Part shown: in pieces, positions 1 through 8,218 of the stretch
Layout: the number at the start of each line of letters is the position of its first letter
Numbering within the stretch: position 1 is the first letter of the stretch
Origin: Nitrospira sp.
GTDB taxonomy: Bacteria > Nitrospirota > Nitrospiria > Nitrospirales > Nitrospiraceae
DNA length: 46,146 bases
NCBI GenBank assembly: GCA_016788465.1
Contig: JAEURV010000154.1
Span: forward strand, 1-46,146
Direction of reading: 5' to 3'
Program-made: the position numbers and the translations under genes
The notes under the pieces: generated by a model
Databases searched by the model: none
Told to the model about the DNA's origin: nothing
Seen by the model: only the letters and a program-made list of their open reading frames with translations

Positions 1-12
1 CTTCATCCATGC

Positions 13-1110
13 TTAGTGGGAGCGGGAGATACTGAAGGCAGTTAGCCGTTCCGTCACAATACCCGCTGCGAGACGATGTCCTGCCGCTGTCCAATGGCCA
101 TCATTAAGTAGATACAAGGTGCGTGGGTGCTCTTTCTCAACCCGTTGAAATTCCTGCAGCAGGTCGACAATTTCAGTTTGTACCTCCTGACCTATGGCCT
201 TCATATGTAATTGAGGTTGATCGAGTACAATCTGCTCAATCGATAGATGCTGTTCATTGAGAAAAGCTTTCAGCCGTTCATCTGAGACTTGAACCCACAG
301 CGGAATTAGAAACACGATGACCTTAGCACCGTGCCTCTCACTCTCAACCTTCATCTTTCTGAACAATTGTTTTGTCATGTCCCACGCCTGGGATACCTCG
401 GGTCGCGATTCTTTCATTAGCAGTGCAGCCACATGAGATGAGAGACGATCACCAGCCTGCTGCGTCCATGAAAATCGCTTTGCATGAAGCAGTACCTGAT
501 ACAAGTGTGAATGAGAAGCTAGAAACTCCTTTACCTGCAAGACAGCAAAGTCTCCAATGGAAATATCTTGTTTTGGCTTTTCTCGGAGCTGCCCATCTGA
601 AAATGAGTGAAACTCTTCTTCAAGATTATCCTGGAGATCATTATGAAGCGTCATGGCCACAAGGATAAGGTCAGGCTCGAACTGAAATCCATAGCGCGTA
701 AGGTAAGTAACCTCATCGTCCGTCCCCCAACCGCTCACGCTCGCATTGATCACTTCGACCTGTTTACCTAAACCCGCTTCTAACAACTGAGGGAAGGATT
801 CATGTAGAGCAACCTGATTGGCTTCCATGAAGGAGTCGCCCAAGACCAGGATTCTAAATATACCGGGAGGCTTCGCAAGGGAATGCTCTCGATCTCGCAT
901 CCCGTGAGAATTAATGGTGATCCGTTGCCCAAACTCGTTCAAGTGGACGCTGAGATTCGGAACATGGCTCGTAATACCGTCTCTCGTCATACCCCAGGTC
1001 CCAAGGTTTTGGGGAAAGAACGTCGCAACAACATACTCTCCTCCCAACAATGCAATGCCGAAAGACATTACCAGCAATATTGCATTCTGCCAAAATGTCT
1101 TGCGATTCAC
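13..1110 (-). CDS. SGNH-fold hydrolase-like membrane-anchored protein
   Basis: 365 aa from GTG 1110. One N-terminal helix (AILLVMSFGIALLGGEYVVA) anchors it. The SGNH domain has RILVLGDSFMEANQV (block I Ser), VINASVSGWGTDDE (block II), VAMTLHNDLQDN (block III Asn) and LLNDGHWTAAGHRLAA (block V Asp/His), so all catalytic positions look intact. It lies 13 bp after the ligase stop. It is the fourth SGNH protein in the locus and could remove or move O-acyl groups on the periplasmic glycan. The stop is 13 bases from the window edge, so the operon may continue. Confidence 0.8.
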   Translation of the reverse strand: MNRKTFWQNAILLVMSFGIALLGGEYVVATFFPQNLGTWGMTRDGITSHVPNLSVHLNEFGQRITINSHGMRDREHSLAKPPGIFRILVLGDSFMEANQVALHESFPQLLEAGLGKQVEVINASVSGWGTDDEVTYLTRYGFQFEPDLILVAMTLHNDLQDNLEEEFHSFSDGQLREKPKQDISIGDFAVLQVKEFLASHSHLYQVLLHAKRFSWTQQAGDRLSSHVAALLMKESRPEVSQAWDMTKQLFRKMKVESERHGAKVIVFLIPLWVQVSDERLKAFLNEQHLSIEQIVLDQPQLHMKAIGQEVQTEIVDLLQEFQRVEKEHPRTLYLLNDGHWTAAGHRLAAGIVTERLTAFSISRSH

Positions 1111-1116
1111 TGAAGT

Positions 1117-1122
1117 ACCCCC
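1117..1122 (-). promoter_or_regulatory. Ribosome binding site fixing the GTG start of the last SGNH gene
   Basis: The minus strand reads GGGGGT six bases before GTG at 1110. It supports this start over the TTG at 1131, which would overlap the ligase gene by 8 bp. Confidence 0.55.
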
Positions 1123-1123
1123 G

Positions 1124-2419
1124 CTAGCCAACAGTCAACTCCTTCTGTGGAATGCATCGTATCGCGAGCTTATGAAGCACGACGATCATGGACACAAGAA
1201 TCCAGAGATGTGAGTAATACAATGCGGAGACAAATGCGACGGAGGCCATGTACCCGATCAGCCCACCCATCAGACCCCTCCCATAATTCTGAATCCACCT
1301 CATGTTTTCCTGTGAAAGATTATCCTGGCCAACGGCACGGGTTAGCGCTCTACCGGAAAGCATATCAACATGGCGATAGTCCAGATAGGTGCGCAACATA
1401 ATAACACCAAAAATGATACAACCGGCCAACCCCATCTCCGACAGTAATTGAAAGTATGTGGAATGAACATGAGCGACGACAATACGACCGAATTTGTCCA
1501 ACTGCTCGGGAGACTGAAACTCGTGCATACGCCAAAGATAATTGTCCCCTCCCACCCCAGTGAGTGGATAGGCCAAAAACTCCCGCGTCGCAATTTTCCA
1601 AAGCTCCAATCGCATATCGGCAGTGCTTTCGCTGGTATCGGTGATGGTACCCATCTCCGCCCAGTAAGATGAACCTGCGATGACCCCGAGGAATGTGAAG
1701 ATCAGCACCGCTAGACCTATAGCCAATCCCCTCTTCGGAGACTTCCAGAGCGAGAACCCCAATCCACACAAAAGGCCAACAAATCCACCACGTGAAAGCC
1801 CCACCACAATTGCCAGCACATACGTACCAACCAAAGTCAGGAACATTGCCTTCTTCCACTTCACCTTTTCAGTAAAAAATGAAAACACGGCGAGAGGAAT
1901 AACCAAATTCATCGCAGCCGCCACGTAATTCTCGTCCTGCCCGCCACCGGTGCCCGCTGGGCCGAATCCGCCATGGGTGATGGCATAGACAGCAATGTAA
2001 AAGAAGATAGCCAGTACCGCGTTGATCAAGTCACGAAGCTTCATGAATGTGTCGGTGAACGTGATCAATGGAAGACATACGCCCAGCAACAAGACAAACA
2101 TTCCGTAAGTTGTCCATACGGCAGCAAATACATTCTCTGCGATCAGACAGTCCAATCCAAGAATTGCGACAAACGCCACAAATCCCCAGATCTGGACGCT
2201 GGAAACTTTTACTGGTTTTAAAATCCATGCAATGACCAATATGGCAGAAATGAGTTTTGGGAAATGCCAGACGAAATCAGGCCGCACTAGGTCAAGAATC
2301 AAATAAACCGTAATCAGATAGAAGATAAGTCCTTTTCCCTCTCGCTCGTCGCTGGAGAGGGCGGAAGGCATAGCTCGTGATATGAGCTTAGATGATGGTC
2401 GAGAGATGGGCGCACTCAT
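1124..2419 (-). CDS. O-antigen ligase / polymerase-like membrane protein (Wzy/WaaL type)
   Basis: 431 aa with about ten membrane helices and a large periplasmic loop between ~280 and 350. The sequence VVAHVHSTYFQLLSEMGLAG inside it is the O-antigen ligase signature (His, HS-Y, E-G-G). The polar loop RLELWKIATREFLAYPLTGVGGDNY precedes it, as usual. It either joins lipid-linked repeats (polymerase) or transfers the finished chain to an acceptor. With an ABC exporter and no Wzx visible, ligation is plausible, but the BY-kinase argues for polymerase control. The start ATG 2419 lacks a ribosome site; ATG 2371 is the alternative. Confidence 0.88.
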   Translation of the reverse strand: MSAPISRPSSKLISRAMPSALSSDEREGKGLIFYLITVYLILDLVRPDFVWHFPKLISAILVIAWILKPVKVSSVQIWGFVAFVAILGLDCLIAENVFAAVWTTYGMFVLLLGVCLPLITFTDTFMKLRDLINAVLAIFFYIAVYAITHGGFGPAGTGGGQDENYVAAAMNLVIPLAVFSFFTEKVKWKKAMFLTLVGTYVLAIVVGLSRGGFVGLLCGLGFSLWKSPKRGLAIGLAVLIFTFLGVIAGSSYWAEMGTITDTSESTADMRLELWKIATREFLAYPLTGVGGDNYLWRMHEFQSPEQLDKFGRIVVAHVHSTYFQLLSEMGLAGCIIFGVIMLRTYLDYRHVDMLSGRALTRAVGQDNLSQENMRWIQNYGRGLMGGLIGYMASVAFVSALYYSHLWILVSMIVVLHKLAIRCIPQKELTVG

Positions 2420-2499
2420 GAATGACAGTCGTTTCAGCAGTCCAAAATACTTGATTGCATCTATCCATCACCCCATCGCGTCCGCCATGCATGCATCGG

Positions 2500-4389
2500 C
2501 TAGCGAATCGCACGCTGTTGCTCCCACAAGACGAGGTTCATTAAGCCCCAGAGCTTGTTCTCATGATTCGTCCGGCCGGCCACATGCTCGGCGAGGATCC
2601 GCTCAACTTCCACAGGATTCAGGTACTCGACTCGTTTAAGGGAATCTCTGGAGAGCAACTCGCACATCAGTCCTTTCAAGTCCGTACGAAGCCAGAGACC
2701 CAGCGGAACCGAGAATCCCAGTTTTTTGCGGTGGAGAATACTCGCAGGTAGCAATTCTTTGAATGCGTGCTTGAACAGGACCTTCTTAGACCAAAGGGTG
2801 GTCTTGTACTCGGCGGGTACTTGTGCCATCAGTTCAATCAACGGATGATCCAGGAACGGCACCCGCACCTCAAGTGAGTGATGCATACTTAGGCGATCGG
2901 TCAACGTCAACAAATCACCGGGCAGATAGAGTTGCATGTCGCACAACAAGAGATTGTGCAACAGGCTGTCTGCCTGACCGGAGCGAAACACTTCTGCAAT
3001 CAACTCTTCCGGCAAGTCCGGCTTGGCGCTGTTCATGAAATCACGGCTCAACACACGGTCTCGTTCCCCAGGCAAGAAGGCCATCACAAAGTCCGCGTAT
3101 CTGTCTGCAGTGTCTTTCTGCGCTGACGCCAAAAATCGCTTGATTCGGCTCATCCCGGGGTGGCCCGAGGCAAGATCCGGAAGCAACTGAATCCATTGCT
3201 CCCCCAAAAGGCGTCTGAGTGGAACCGGTAACCGTCTGAACAGCTCGGCCCAGAGCATGCCCAAATAGCGTTCATAGCCTCCGCCGATTTCATCCCCTCC
3301 CAACCCGGACAGAGCCACCGCAACATGCCTGCGCGTAACCTGATTGATGTAATAATTTGGGATCGCCGAAGAATCGGCAAACGGCTGATCAAAGCATTGT
3401 ACAAGCTTCGGAAGCAGGTCCTTAATATCGGTGGTAACGACAAACTCATGATGATCCGTTTGAAACCGCTGCGCTACAATCCTCGCAAACGCGCGTTCAT
3501 CCTGAAATGAACTTTGCCCATCGTGCCCGATTGAAAAGGTGAGCACCGGCTTGGTAGATGCCAGCGCCATCGTTCCGACGATGGCGCTGGAATCGATCCC
3601 ACCCGAAAGGAACGCTCCGAGCGGGACATCGCTAATCAGGTGGCTCCACACGCTATCGCGAAACTGATGCAGGAAACGCTCGGACCAGTCCGCGAAAGAC
3701 ACGGAGGGCTGTGAATGGTATTGCAACCTCCAGTATCTCTGAACCGTTACACGACCTTGCTCATAGACCAGGGTATGGGCGGGAGGCAGTTCTACTATAT
3801 CCCGATAGATAGTTTCTGGTCCTGGAATGTACAGATAGGCTAAAAAGCGTTGGAGAGCCGATGGATTGAGCCCGGAAGAGAACCCCGGGAGATGAAAAAA
3901 CGCCTTGATCTCTGAGGCGAAAGTTAAACGTCCTCCCACACGTGAATAATAGAGCGGCTTGATTCCTATGCGATCTCGAGCCAGGAGCAGGCGCTCAGCC
4001 TTCTCATCCCATAGAGCATAGGCAAACATGCCGCGCAGACGAGACACTCCCTCAATGCCATACTGTTCGTAAAGGTGGACAAGCGTCTCCGAGTCGCTGT
4101 GGGTATAAAATTGATGGCCAGCTCTTTTAAGATCTTCTCGCAGCTCCAGGTGATTGTATATCTCTCCATTGAACACCACCCAGACGGTCTTAGTCTCGTT
4201 GTAGACCGGCTGATGCCCGCCTGCAACATCGATGATGGACAGCCGGCGCATGCCGAGTCCGATACTCTGCTTGACATAGCTCCCGCTGTCATCTGGCCCA
4301 CGATGGGTAATTGAATCATTCATCGCCTGGATCCAGGACGGATCCACGGGGCGGCCTTTCAAATCAAGTACGCCGACAATACCGCACAT
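2500..4389 (-). CDS. asnB: Glutamine-dependent asparagine synthase-like amidotransferase
   Basis: 629 aa, full length. Cys2 (MCGIVG) is the N-terminal glutaminase nucleophile, with MRRLSIIDVAGG and FNGEIYNH behind it. The synthase domain has the PP-loop LSGGIDSSA with Ser at about 262, ALSGLGGDEIGGGYERY and RVPFLDHPLIELMA. Copies in glycan loci, including exosortase-A types, are thought to amidate a carboxyl group of a sugar or amino acid on the polymer rather than make asparagine for general use. It lies 6 bp after a glycosyltransferase and 81 bp before the ligase, so a role in decoration is more likely than housekeeping. Confidence 0.9.
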   Translation of the reverse strand: MCGIVGVLDLKGRPVDPSWIQAMNDSITHRGPDDSGSYVKQSIGLGMRRLSIIDVAGGHQPVYNETKTVWVVFNGEIYNHLELREDLKRAGHQFYTHSDSETLVHLYEQYGIEGVSRLRGMFAYALWDEKAERLLLARDRIGIKPLYYSRVGGRLTFASEIKAFFHLPGFSSGLNPSALQRFLAYLYIPGPETIYRDIVELPPAHTLVYEQGRVTVQRYWRLQYHSQPSVSFADWSERFLHQFRDSVWSHLISDVPLGAFLSGGIDSSAIVGTMALASTKPVLTFSIGHDGQSSFQDERAFARIVAQRFQTDHHEFVVTTDIKDLLPKLVQCFDQPFADSSAIPNYYINQVTRRHVAVALSGLGGDEIGGGYERYLGMLWAELFRRLPVPLRRLLGEQWIQLLPDLASGHPGMSRIKRFLASAQKDTADRYADFVMAFLPGERDRVLSRDFMNSAKPDLPEELIAEVFRSGQADSLLHNLLLCDMQLYLPGDLLTLTDRLSMHHSLEVRVPFLDHPLIELMAQVPAEYKTTLWSKKVLFKHAFKELLPASILHRKKLGFSVPLGLWLRTDLKGLMCELLSRDSLKRVEYLNPVEVERILAEHVAGRTNHENKLWGLMNLVLWEQQRAIR

Positions 4390-4394
4390 TCCAT

Positions 4395-5591
4395 CTACCT
4401 CTTCCTACGAACCGTGTGATCCAGAGCTTCGTAAACCAATTGCTCATCGAACGCCCAGTTCCATCTTTTGAGGAACGCTGCACGGCCGTTTCTCCCCAAC
4501 TGCTCGCGGGCAGAACGAGTCCTTAACTCCAGAATAGTTGACGCTAAGTCTTCCTTCGTTCGCTCGACAAAGACCAAGCCACACTCCTCAGACCGAACAA
4601 TGCGCTCGGTGGGCCTTGCACTTGACACGATGACCGGTTTTCCCATAGCCATAAAGTCAAACAGTTTGTTTGGAATCGTCGTGTTCCAGGCATCTGTACT
4701 ATAATGAGGAATAAGACCAATGTTGGCGCGAGCCATGATCGGTTGCAGATCAGAAAACGGCAACCGACCCATGATGGACACTCGATCTTCGACACCCAGT
4801 ACTTTAGACAGAGTTCTGAACTGCTCAAGATTTTGTCCCATTCCGATGATCGAAAGTCTTGCCATTTCTCCTCTATCCTTTAAGACCCCAATCGCCTCAA
4901 TGGCCGTATCTATTCCGCGACTACCGTCCAAATTTCCTAGATAGACCAAGTGAGGGACGTCATCCGTCGTCACATTCCCTGTTTGGGAGACTCCCTGCTC
5001 CCAACGATCCAGCAGAGGGGTGTTAGAAACAATCGTGATGCGGTCTTGAGGGATCCCCATCTGAACCAGCCGGTCACGCGATTCCTCAACGACTACAATG
5101 ATATGGTCGACGTTCCGCAATACGGTCCTTTCGACCATTGCTGCAAGCGCAGGATGGCGCACAATGCGCCCCATAAAACTAGTCGGCGTGTAGCGTAGTC
5201 GATCCTTCAACATGGCAGGATAGTTTTCCGCCAGGTCCAGCAGGATCGGTATTCCGAACCACCGCCCTACAGCAATTGCTGTTAATGCAAGCGGCAAGTC
5301 TCGCACGAGAATCAGATCCGCATCTGTTCGACGGACCGTCGCCCAGATCGTAAATAACCATACAGGATTAAAGAACAGAGGAAACCCCATCATGGCGTTG
5401 CAGAAGCCAAACCACTTCGGCAGGAACGGGAGGCGATGAATAGATAGTCCATCTAGCTTCTCGCTCCTAGACCAACGGTTCGCATTGCGGCAGACAAGAT
5501 GTACCTCATGTTTAACCCCTAAAGACCGACACACTTTTTCAACGCGGATGTCCCATGGATAATCCGCATCCCAGATGTGACAAATCACCAC
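4395..5591 (-). CDS. Family 4 glycosyltransferase
   Basis: 398 aa when started at GTG 5591. The product then begins VVICHIWDADYPWDIRVEKV, which is how members of this subgroup begin (usually MK-CHIWD-DYPWD-RVEK). Other motifs are ILLDLAENYPAML, LVYLGNLDGSRGIDTAIEAI, NIGLIPHYSTDAWNTTIPNKLFDFMAMGKPVIVSSARP with the donor-binding NKLFDFMA, and RWNWAFDEQLVYEAL at the end. The terminal codons contain AGGAAGAGG, the ribosome site for the asparagine synthase-like gene. Confidence 0.92.
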   Translation of the reverse strand: MVICHIWDADYPWDIRVEKVCRSLGVKHEVHLVCRNANRWSRSEKLDGLSIHRLPFLPKWFGFCNAMMGFPLFFNPVWLFTIWATVRRTDADLILVRDLPLALTAIAVGRWFGIPILLDLAENYPAMLKDRLRYTPTSFMGRIVRHPALAAMVERTVLRNVDHIIVVVEESRDRLVQMGIPQDRITIVSNTPLLDRWEQGVSQTGNVTTDDVPHLVYLGNLDGSRGIDTAIEAIGVLKDRGEMARLSIIGMGQNLEQFRTLSKVLGVEDRVSIMGRLPFSDLQPIMARANIGLIPHYSTDAWNTTIPNKLFDFMAMGKPVIVSSARPTERIVRSEECGLVFVERTKEDLASTILELRTRSAREQLGRNGRAAFLKRWNWAFDEQLVYEALDHTVRRKR

Positions 5592-5592
5592 G

Positions 5593-6765
5593 TCAATGGT
5601 CTCCCTGCCCGATGAGGGACCGATACATCCCGTGCATGCTTGCCGCCGAGGCCTTAATTGTAAATTGACACGCGACACGCGCCCTCGCTGCGCGACCTAA
5701 CCGGGCCCGGAGATCCGGAGTCGTAGCACAGAGAGCGATCTTTCGCGCAAGGGCCGCGGGGTCCTTGGGAGAAACATGAAGAGCTTCCTTGTCGTCCTCA
5801 AGAATTTCCGGAATTCCCCCTACACGGCTGGCCACGATGGGAATCTCCATTGCCATCGCTTCAAGCAGCACCATCGGCACTCCCTCATGGAGGGAAGGCA
5901 GTGCAAAGACATCAAAGACGCTCATCACATTGTAGACGTCGGTTCGAGCTCCCAATAGGTGAACATCCTGAGCCACCCCATGTACTTCTGCACATTGCAT
6001 GAGGGACGCTTTCAATGGACCATCCCCAACAATCACGAGCTCGCTCTTGTGAGGGCCATACGCGTGTTGGAACAGCTGAAATGCCTCGATCAGGTATTCC
6101 AGGCCTTTGATCGGCATGAGTCGGCCGACGGTTCCCACCACAAACGAATCGTGCGAGAGACCCAGTTGTGCCCGCATCACCCTACGATCAACGGTCGGGG
6201 CGACACGAGTTAGCTCGATCCCATTTCGAATACAGCGCACATCTGAGGCGGGAAATCGCCGTTCAAGAATTCCCGTGATTTCTGACGACACCCCGATGAC
6301 TCCATCGGCTGTCATCTTACCGACGACGGTATCGATTCCGTTGTAGAGTTTCATTTTGAAGCCGGCCCATCCGGACAGACTCTCCTCCAATCCATGATAG
6401 GTCCGTACCACTATAGGAGTGTGCGACAATTTTCCCGCAAAGGCACTAAGAATATGTTCTTTATATCGGTGCGAATGGACAATGTTCGGCCGAAACTCCC
6501 TCAAATAACTGGTTACCGCCCCAAGCAGCCGGCCGACCCCATGACGCGACTCGTCGCAGACCGTCACCGGAATTCCGCAGAGGGTCAGCTCATCAAACAA
6601 CCGTCCTCTATTCAGCAAAAGTGCCGACAGTTCAAGATCCGGGATTTGCGTGAGTGCGCCGAGCAACATCGCCACCTGCACTTCGGCCCCGGCCCAAAGA
6701 TCCCCGGACGCGAAATGACAGACACGTAAGGAGTGATGCTGCGCTACCTGGTTGCGTTCGGACAT
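5593..6765 (-). CDS. Family 4 glycosyltransferase
   Basis: 390 aa from ATG 6765 (MSERNQ). The open frame extends 71 codons further upstream into the GNAT gene, but that part has no glycosyltransferase character. GT-B signs are VCHFASGDLWAGAEVQVA, PNIVHSHRYKEHILS, VVGTVGRLMPIKGLEYLI, LVIVGDGPLKASLM, DVFALPSLHEGVPMVLLEAMAMEIPIVASRVGG (donor Glu pair) and a C-terminal helix. The stop TGA is followed by one base and the GTG of the next glycosyltransferase. Confidence 0.92.
   Translation of the reverse strand: MSERNQVAQHHSLRVCHFASGDLWAGAEVQVAMLLGALTQIPDLELSALLLNRGRLFDELTLCGIPVTVCDESRHGVGRLLGAVTSYLREFRPNIVHSHRYKEHILSAFAGKLSHTPIVVRTYHGLEESLSGWAGFKMKLYNGIDTVVGKMTADGVIGVSSEITGILERRFPASDVRCIRNGIELTRVAPTVDRRVMRAQLGLSHDSFVVGTVGRLMPIKGLEYLIEAFQLFQHAYGPHKSELVIVGDGPLKASLMQCAEVHGVAQDVHLLGARTDVYNVMSVFDVFALPSLHEGVPMVLLEAMAMEIPIVASRVGGIPEILEDDKEALHVSPKDPAALARKIALCATTPDLRARLGRAARARVACQFTIKASAASMHGMYRSLIGQGDH
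5601..5605 (-). promoter_or_regulatory. Ribosome binding site deciding the GTG start of the next glycosyltransferase
   Basis: The minus strand reads GGGAG nine bases before GTG at 5591. This supports a GTG start just after the upstream stop. The longer ATG frame beginning at 5678 would overlap the previous gene by 86 bp and add a stretch foreign to the family. Confidence 0.6.
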
Positions 6766-6803
6766 AGGCGGCGAATGAATGCAAGCGGATAAAGCCGTTC
6801 GGT

Positions 6804-7940
6804 TCAAAAATTCTGGTCCGCATCGGAATCCCCGCGCATCAGATGCCAGCCGTCGAGCGGGATGTCCTGGAGCAGCGCACTCGCACGAGTGTGAAATGCA
6901 AAATTCAAGTTTCCTGGGATGGAGAAAAACCCGTTTGCCAACAGCAGCCGTCTTACCACGCGGTGAGAAGCCGTACACAGCACGGCATGAACGTCCTCTC
7001 GGGCAAACAGGGTCAATACATGCTCGAGCAGGCTTTGCAACACCTCATCAGCCGCGGGGTCAAAGAGACAGTCAACGATCGTTCCCATCTTCATGTTCCC
7101 CATTCGGGAATCATTTGCAAACTGCTTCGTTTTAATGATGCAATATCCGAGCAATTGCCCTCCACGCCGGCAGGCCAATATACGATACCGTTCACCATGC
7201 GGGCCGAATTTGGCCTGGAGAGAGGCTCGATCCCGCACGAAACATGCCTCAAATTGCTTGCCCACCATGTGCCACAACCGATCATAGCTTTCATCGAACG
7301 TCCGTTCTTCTCGGACATCAGCCTTCGTAGTCCTCGGCCGTAAGATGGAACTCACCGCAACCCACAACGCTTCTCCAATCGCCAGGCTGCACCAGCCAAC
7401 CACCCGCATCAGCGACTCGATCCAGCGAAAGCGAAGACCGCCCGTCATCGCTCCCAGATCGGACGCAAGAGCTTGGATGCCGGACACTTGAAGATTCTCC
7501 GCTACACCATGAGCATTGAGCACTCGAAGATATTGAGGAAGAACCCCTTTATGCACCCACTTCAACCCCGTAAGAATGCGCAAGACCGGTGGCTCTACGT
7601 GCAGCGAAAGCGCATAGTCCAGAGATCGATTGACTTCCTTGATGAGCAAGGGACCGACGAGGCCATTCCGATGCTCTGGAAGTACCATAAATCCCACAAT
7701 CCAGTGCGCGGCTATGGTTTGATTCGAGGCGGAGAGATGAACTGGAATCGTCGTGACATGACCGATGATCTCAGCCCCCTTTAGAAATACAAATGTCGGA
7801 CATTCCGGGATTCTATCGGTCGACACAGTTGAAGCAGACGTACCTCTGCGTGAACTCGGCCAGATGATTCGACAAAATCTGTCGAATGACTCGGCCATGC
7901 TCCGATCATAGAGGCAAACCCTGGCAACCTCTGGGCTCAC
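6804..7940 (-). CDS. GNAT-fold acyltransferase-like protein
   Basis: 378 aa. The first half shows a GNAT pattern: TFVFLKGAEIIGHVTTIPVHL as the beta-hairpin, then VGFMVLPEHRNGLVGPLLIKEV with the acyl-cofactor pyrophosphate loop (HRNGLVG). The second half (RILACRRGGQLLGYCIIKTK ... VLCTASHRVVRRLLLANGFF) looks like a second, degenerate GNAT unit. Start GTG 7940, with AAAGG upstream. It follows the ACP by 50 bp and may take the ACP-bound acyl group (inference) or use acetyl-CoA. Domain identification is moderate because the sequence is divergent. Confidence 0.7.
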   Translation of the reverse strand: MSPEVARVCLYDRSMAESFDRFCRIIWPSSRRGTSASTVSTDRIPECPTFVFLKGAEIIGHVTTIPVHLSASNQTIAAHWIVGFMVLPEHRNGLVGPLLIKEVNRSLDYALSLHVEPPVLRILTGLKWVHKGVLPQYLRVLNAHGVAENLQVSGIQALASDLGAMTGGLRFRWIESLMRVVGWCSLAIGEALWVAVSSILRPRTTKADVREERTFDESYDRLWHMVGKQFEACFVRDRASLQAKFGPHGERYRILACRRGGQLLGYCIIKTKQFANDSRMGNMKMGTIVDCLFDPAADEVLQSLLEHVLTLFAREDVHAVLCTASHRVVRRLLLANGFFSIPGNLNFAFHTRASALLQDIPLDGWHLMRGDSDADQNF

Positions 7941-7990
7941 GACCTTTTACTGCCCACTAGATCCCCGATCATCACCGACAAGCCGTGGAC

Positions 7991-8218
7991 CTATAAGGAC
8001 ACTCCGTAGTTCTTCAACACCATCTTGATCTGTCCGACATTGGTCATTTCCATCGCATCGGCGATCGCAAGAGAAACCTTGAACTGATCCTCCAAGCTCG
8101 TAATGAGAGACAGATGCCCCATCGAATCCCATTCTGCAATCGTCTCTTTCGAGGATTGATCCGTGATCTCCGATGGATCCACGCTGAACACCTTGGCGAC
8201 GACTTCCTCAACGCTCAT
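7991..8218 (-). CDS. Acyl carrier protein
   Basis: 75 aa, acidic and helical, with the phosphopantetheine attachment site WDSMGHLSLI (Ser at residue 32). Its ATG overlaps the stop of the FkbH-like gene (ATGA), so both are made together. A dedicated carrier next to a FkbH-like protein points to an ACP-bound small hydroxyacyl group such as glyceryl, rather than fatty acid synthesis. The GNAT-like gene after it could be the transferase. The ribosome site lies inside the FkbH gene. Confidence 0.93.
   Translation of the reverse strand: MSVEEVVAKVFSVDPSEITDQSSKETIAEWDSMGHLSLITSLEDQFKVSLAIADAMEMTNVGQIKMVLKNYGVSL

Noticed and set aside
5592-5678. N-terminal extension of the glycosyltransferase frame to ATG 5678
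   Set aside because: Overlaps the upstream gene by 86 bp and lacks family character; GTG 5591 with GGGAG gives the expected N-terminus.
6766-6978. N-terminal extension of the glycosyltransferase frame to 6978
   Set aside because: 71 codons of Arg/Cys-rich, non-family sequence that overlap the GNAT gene; ATG 6765 fits better.
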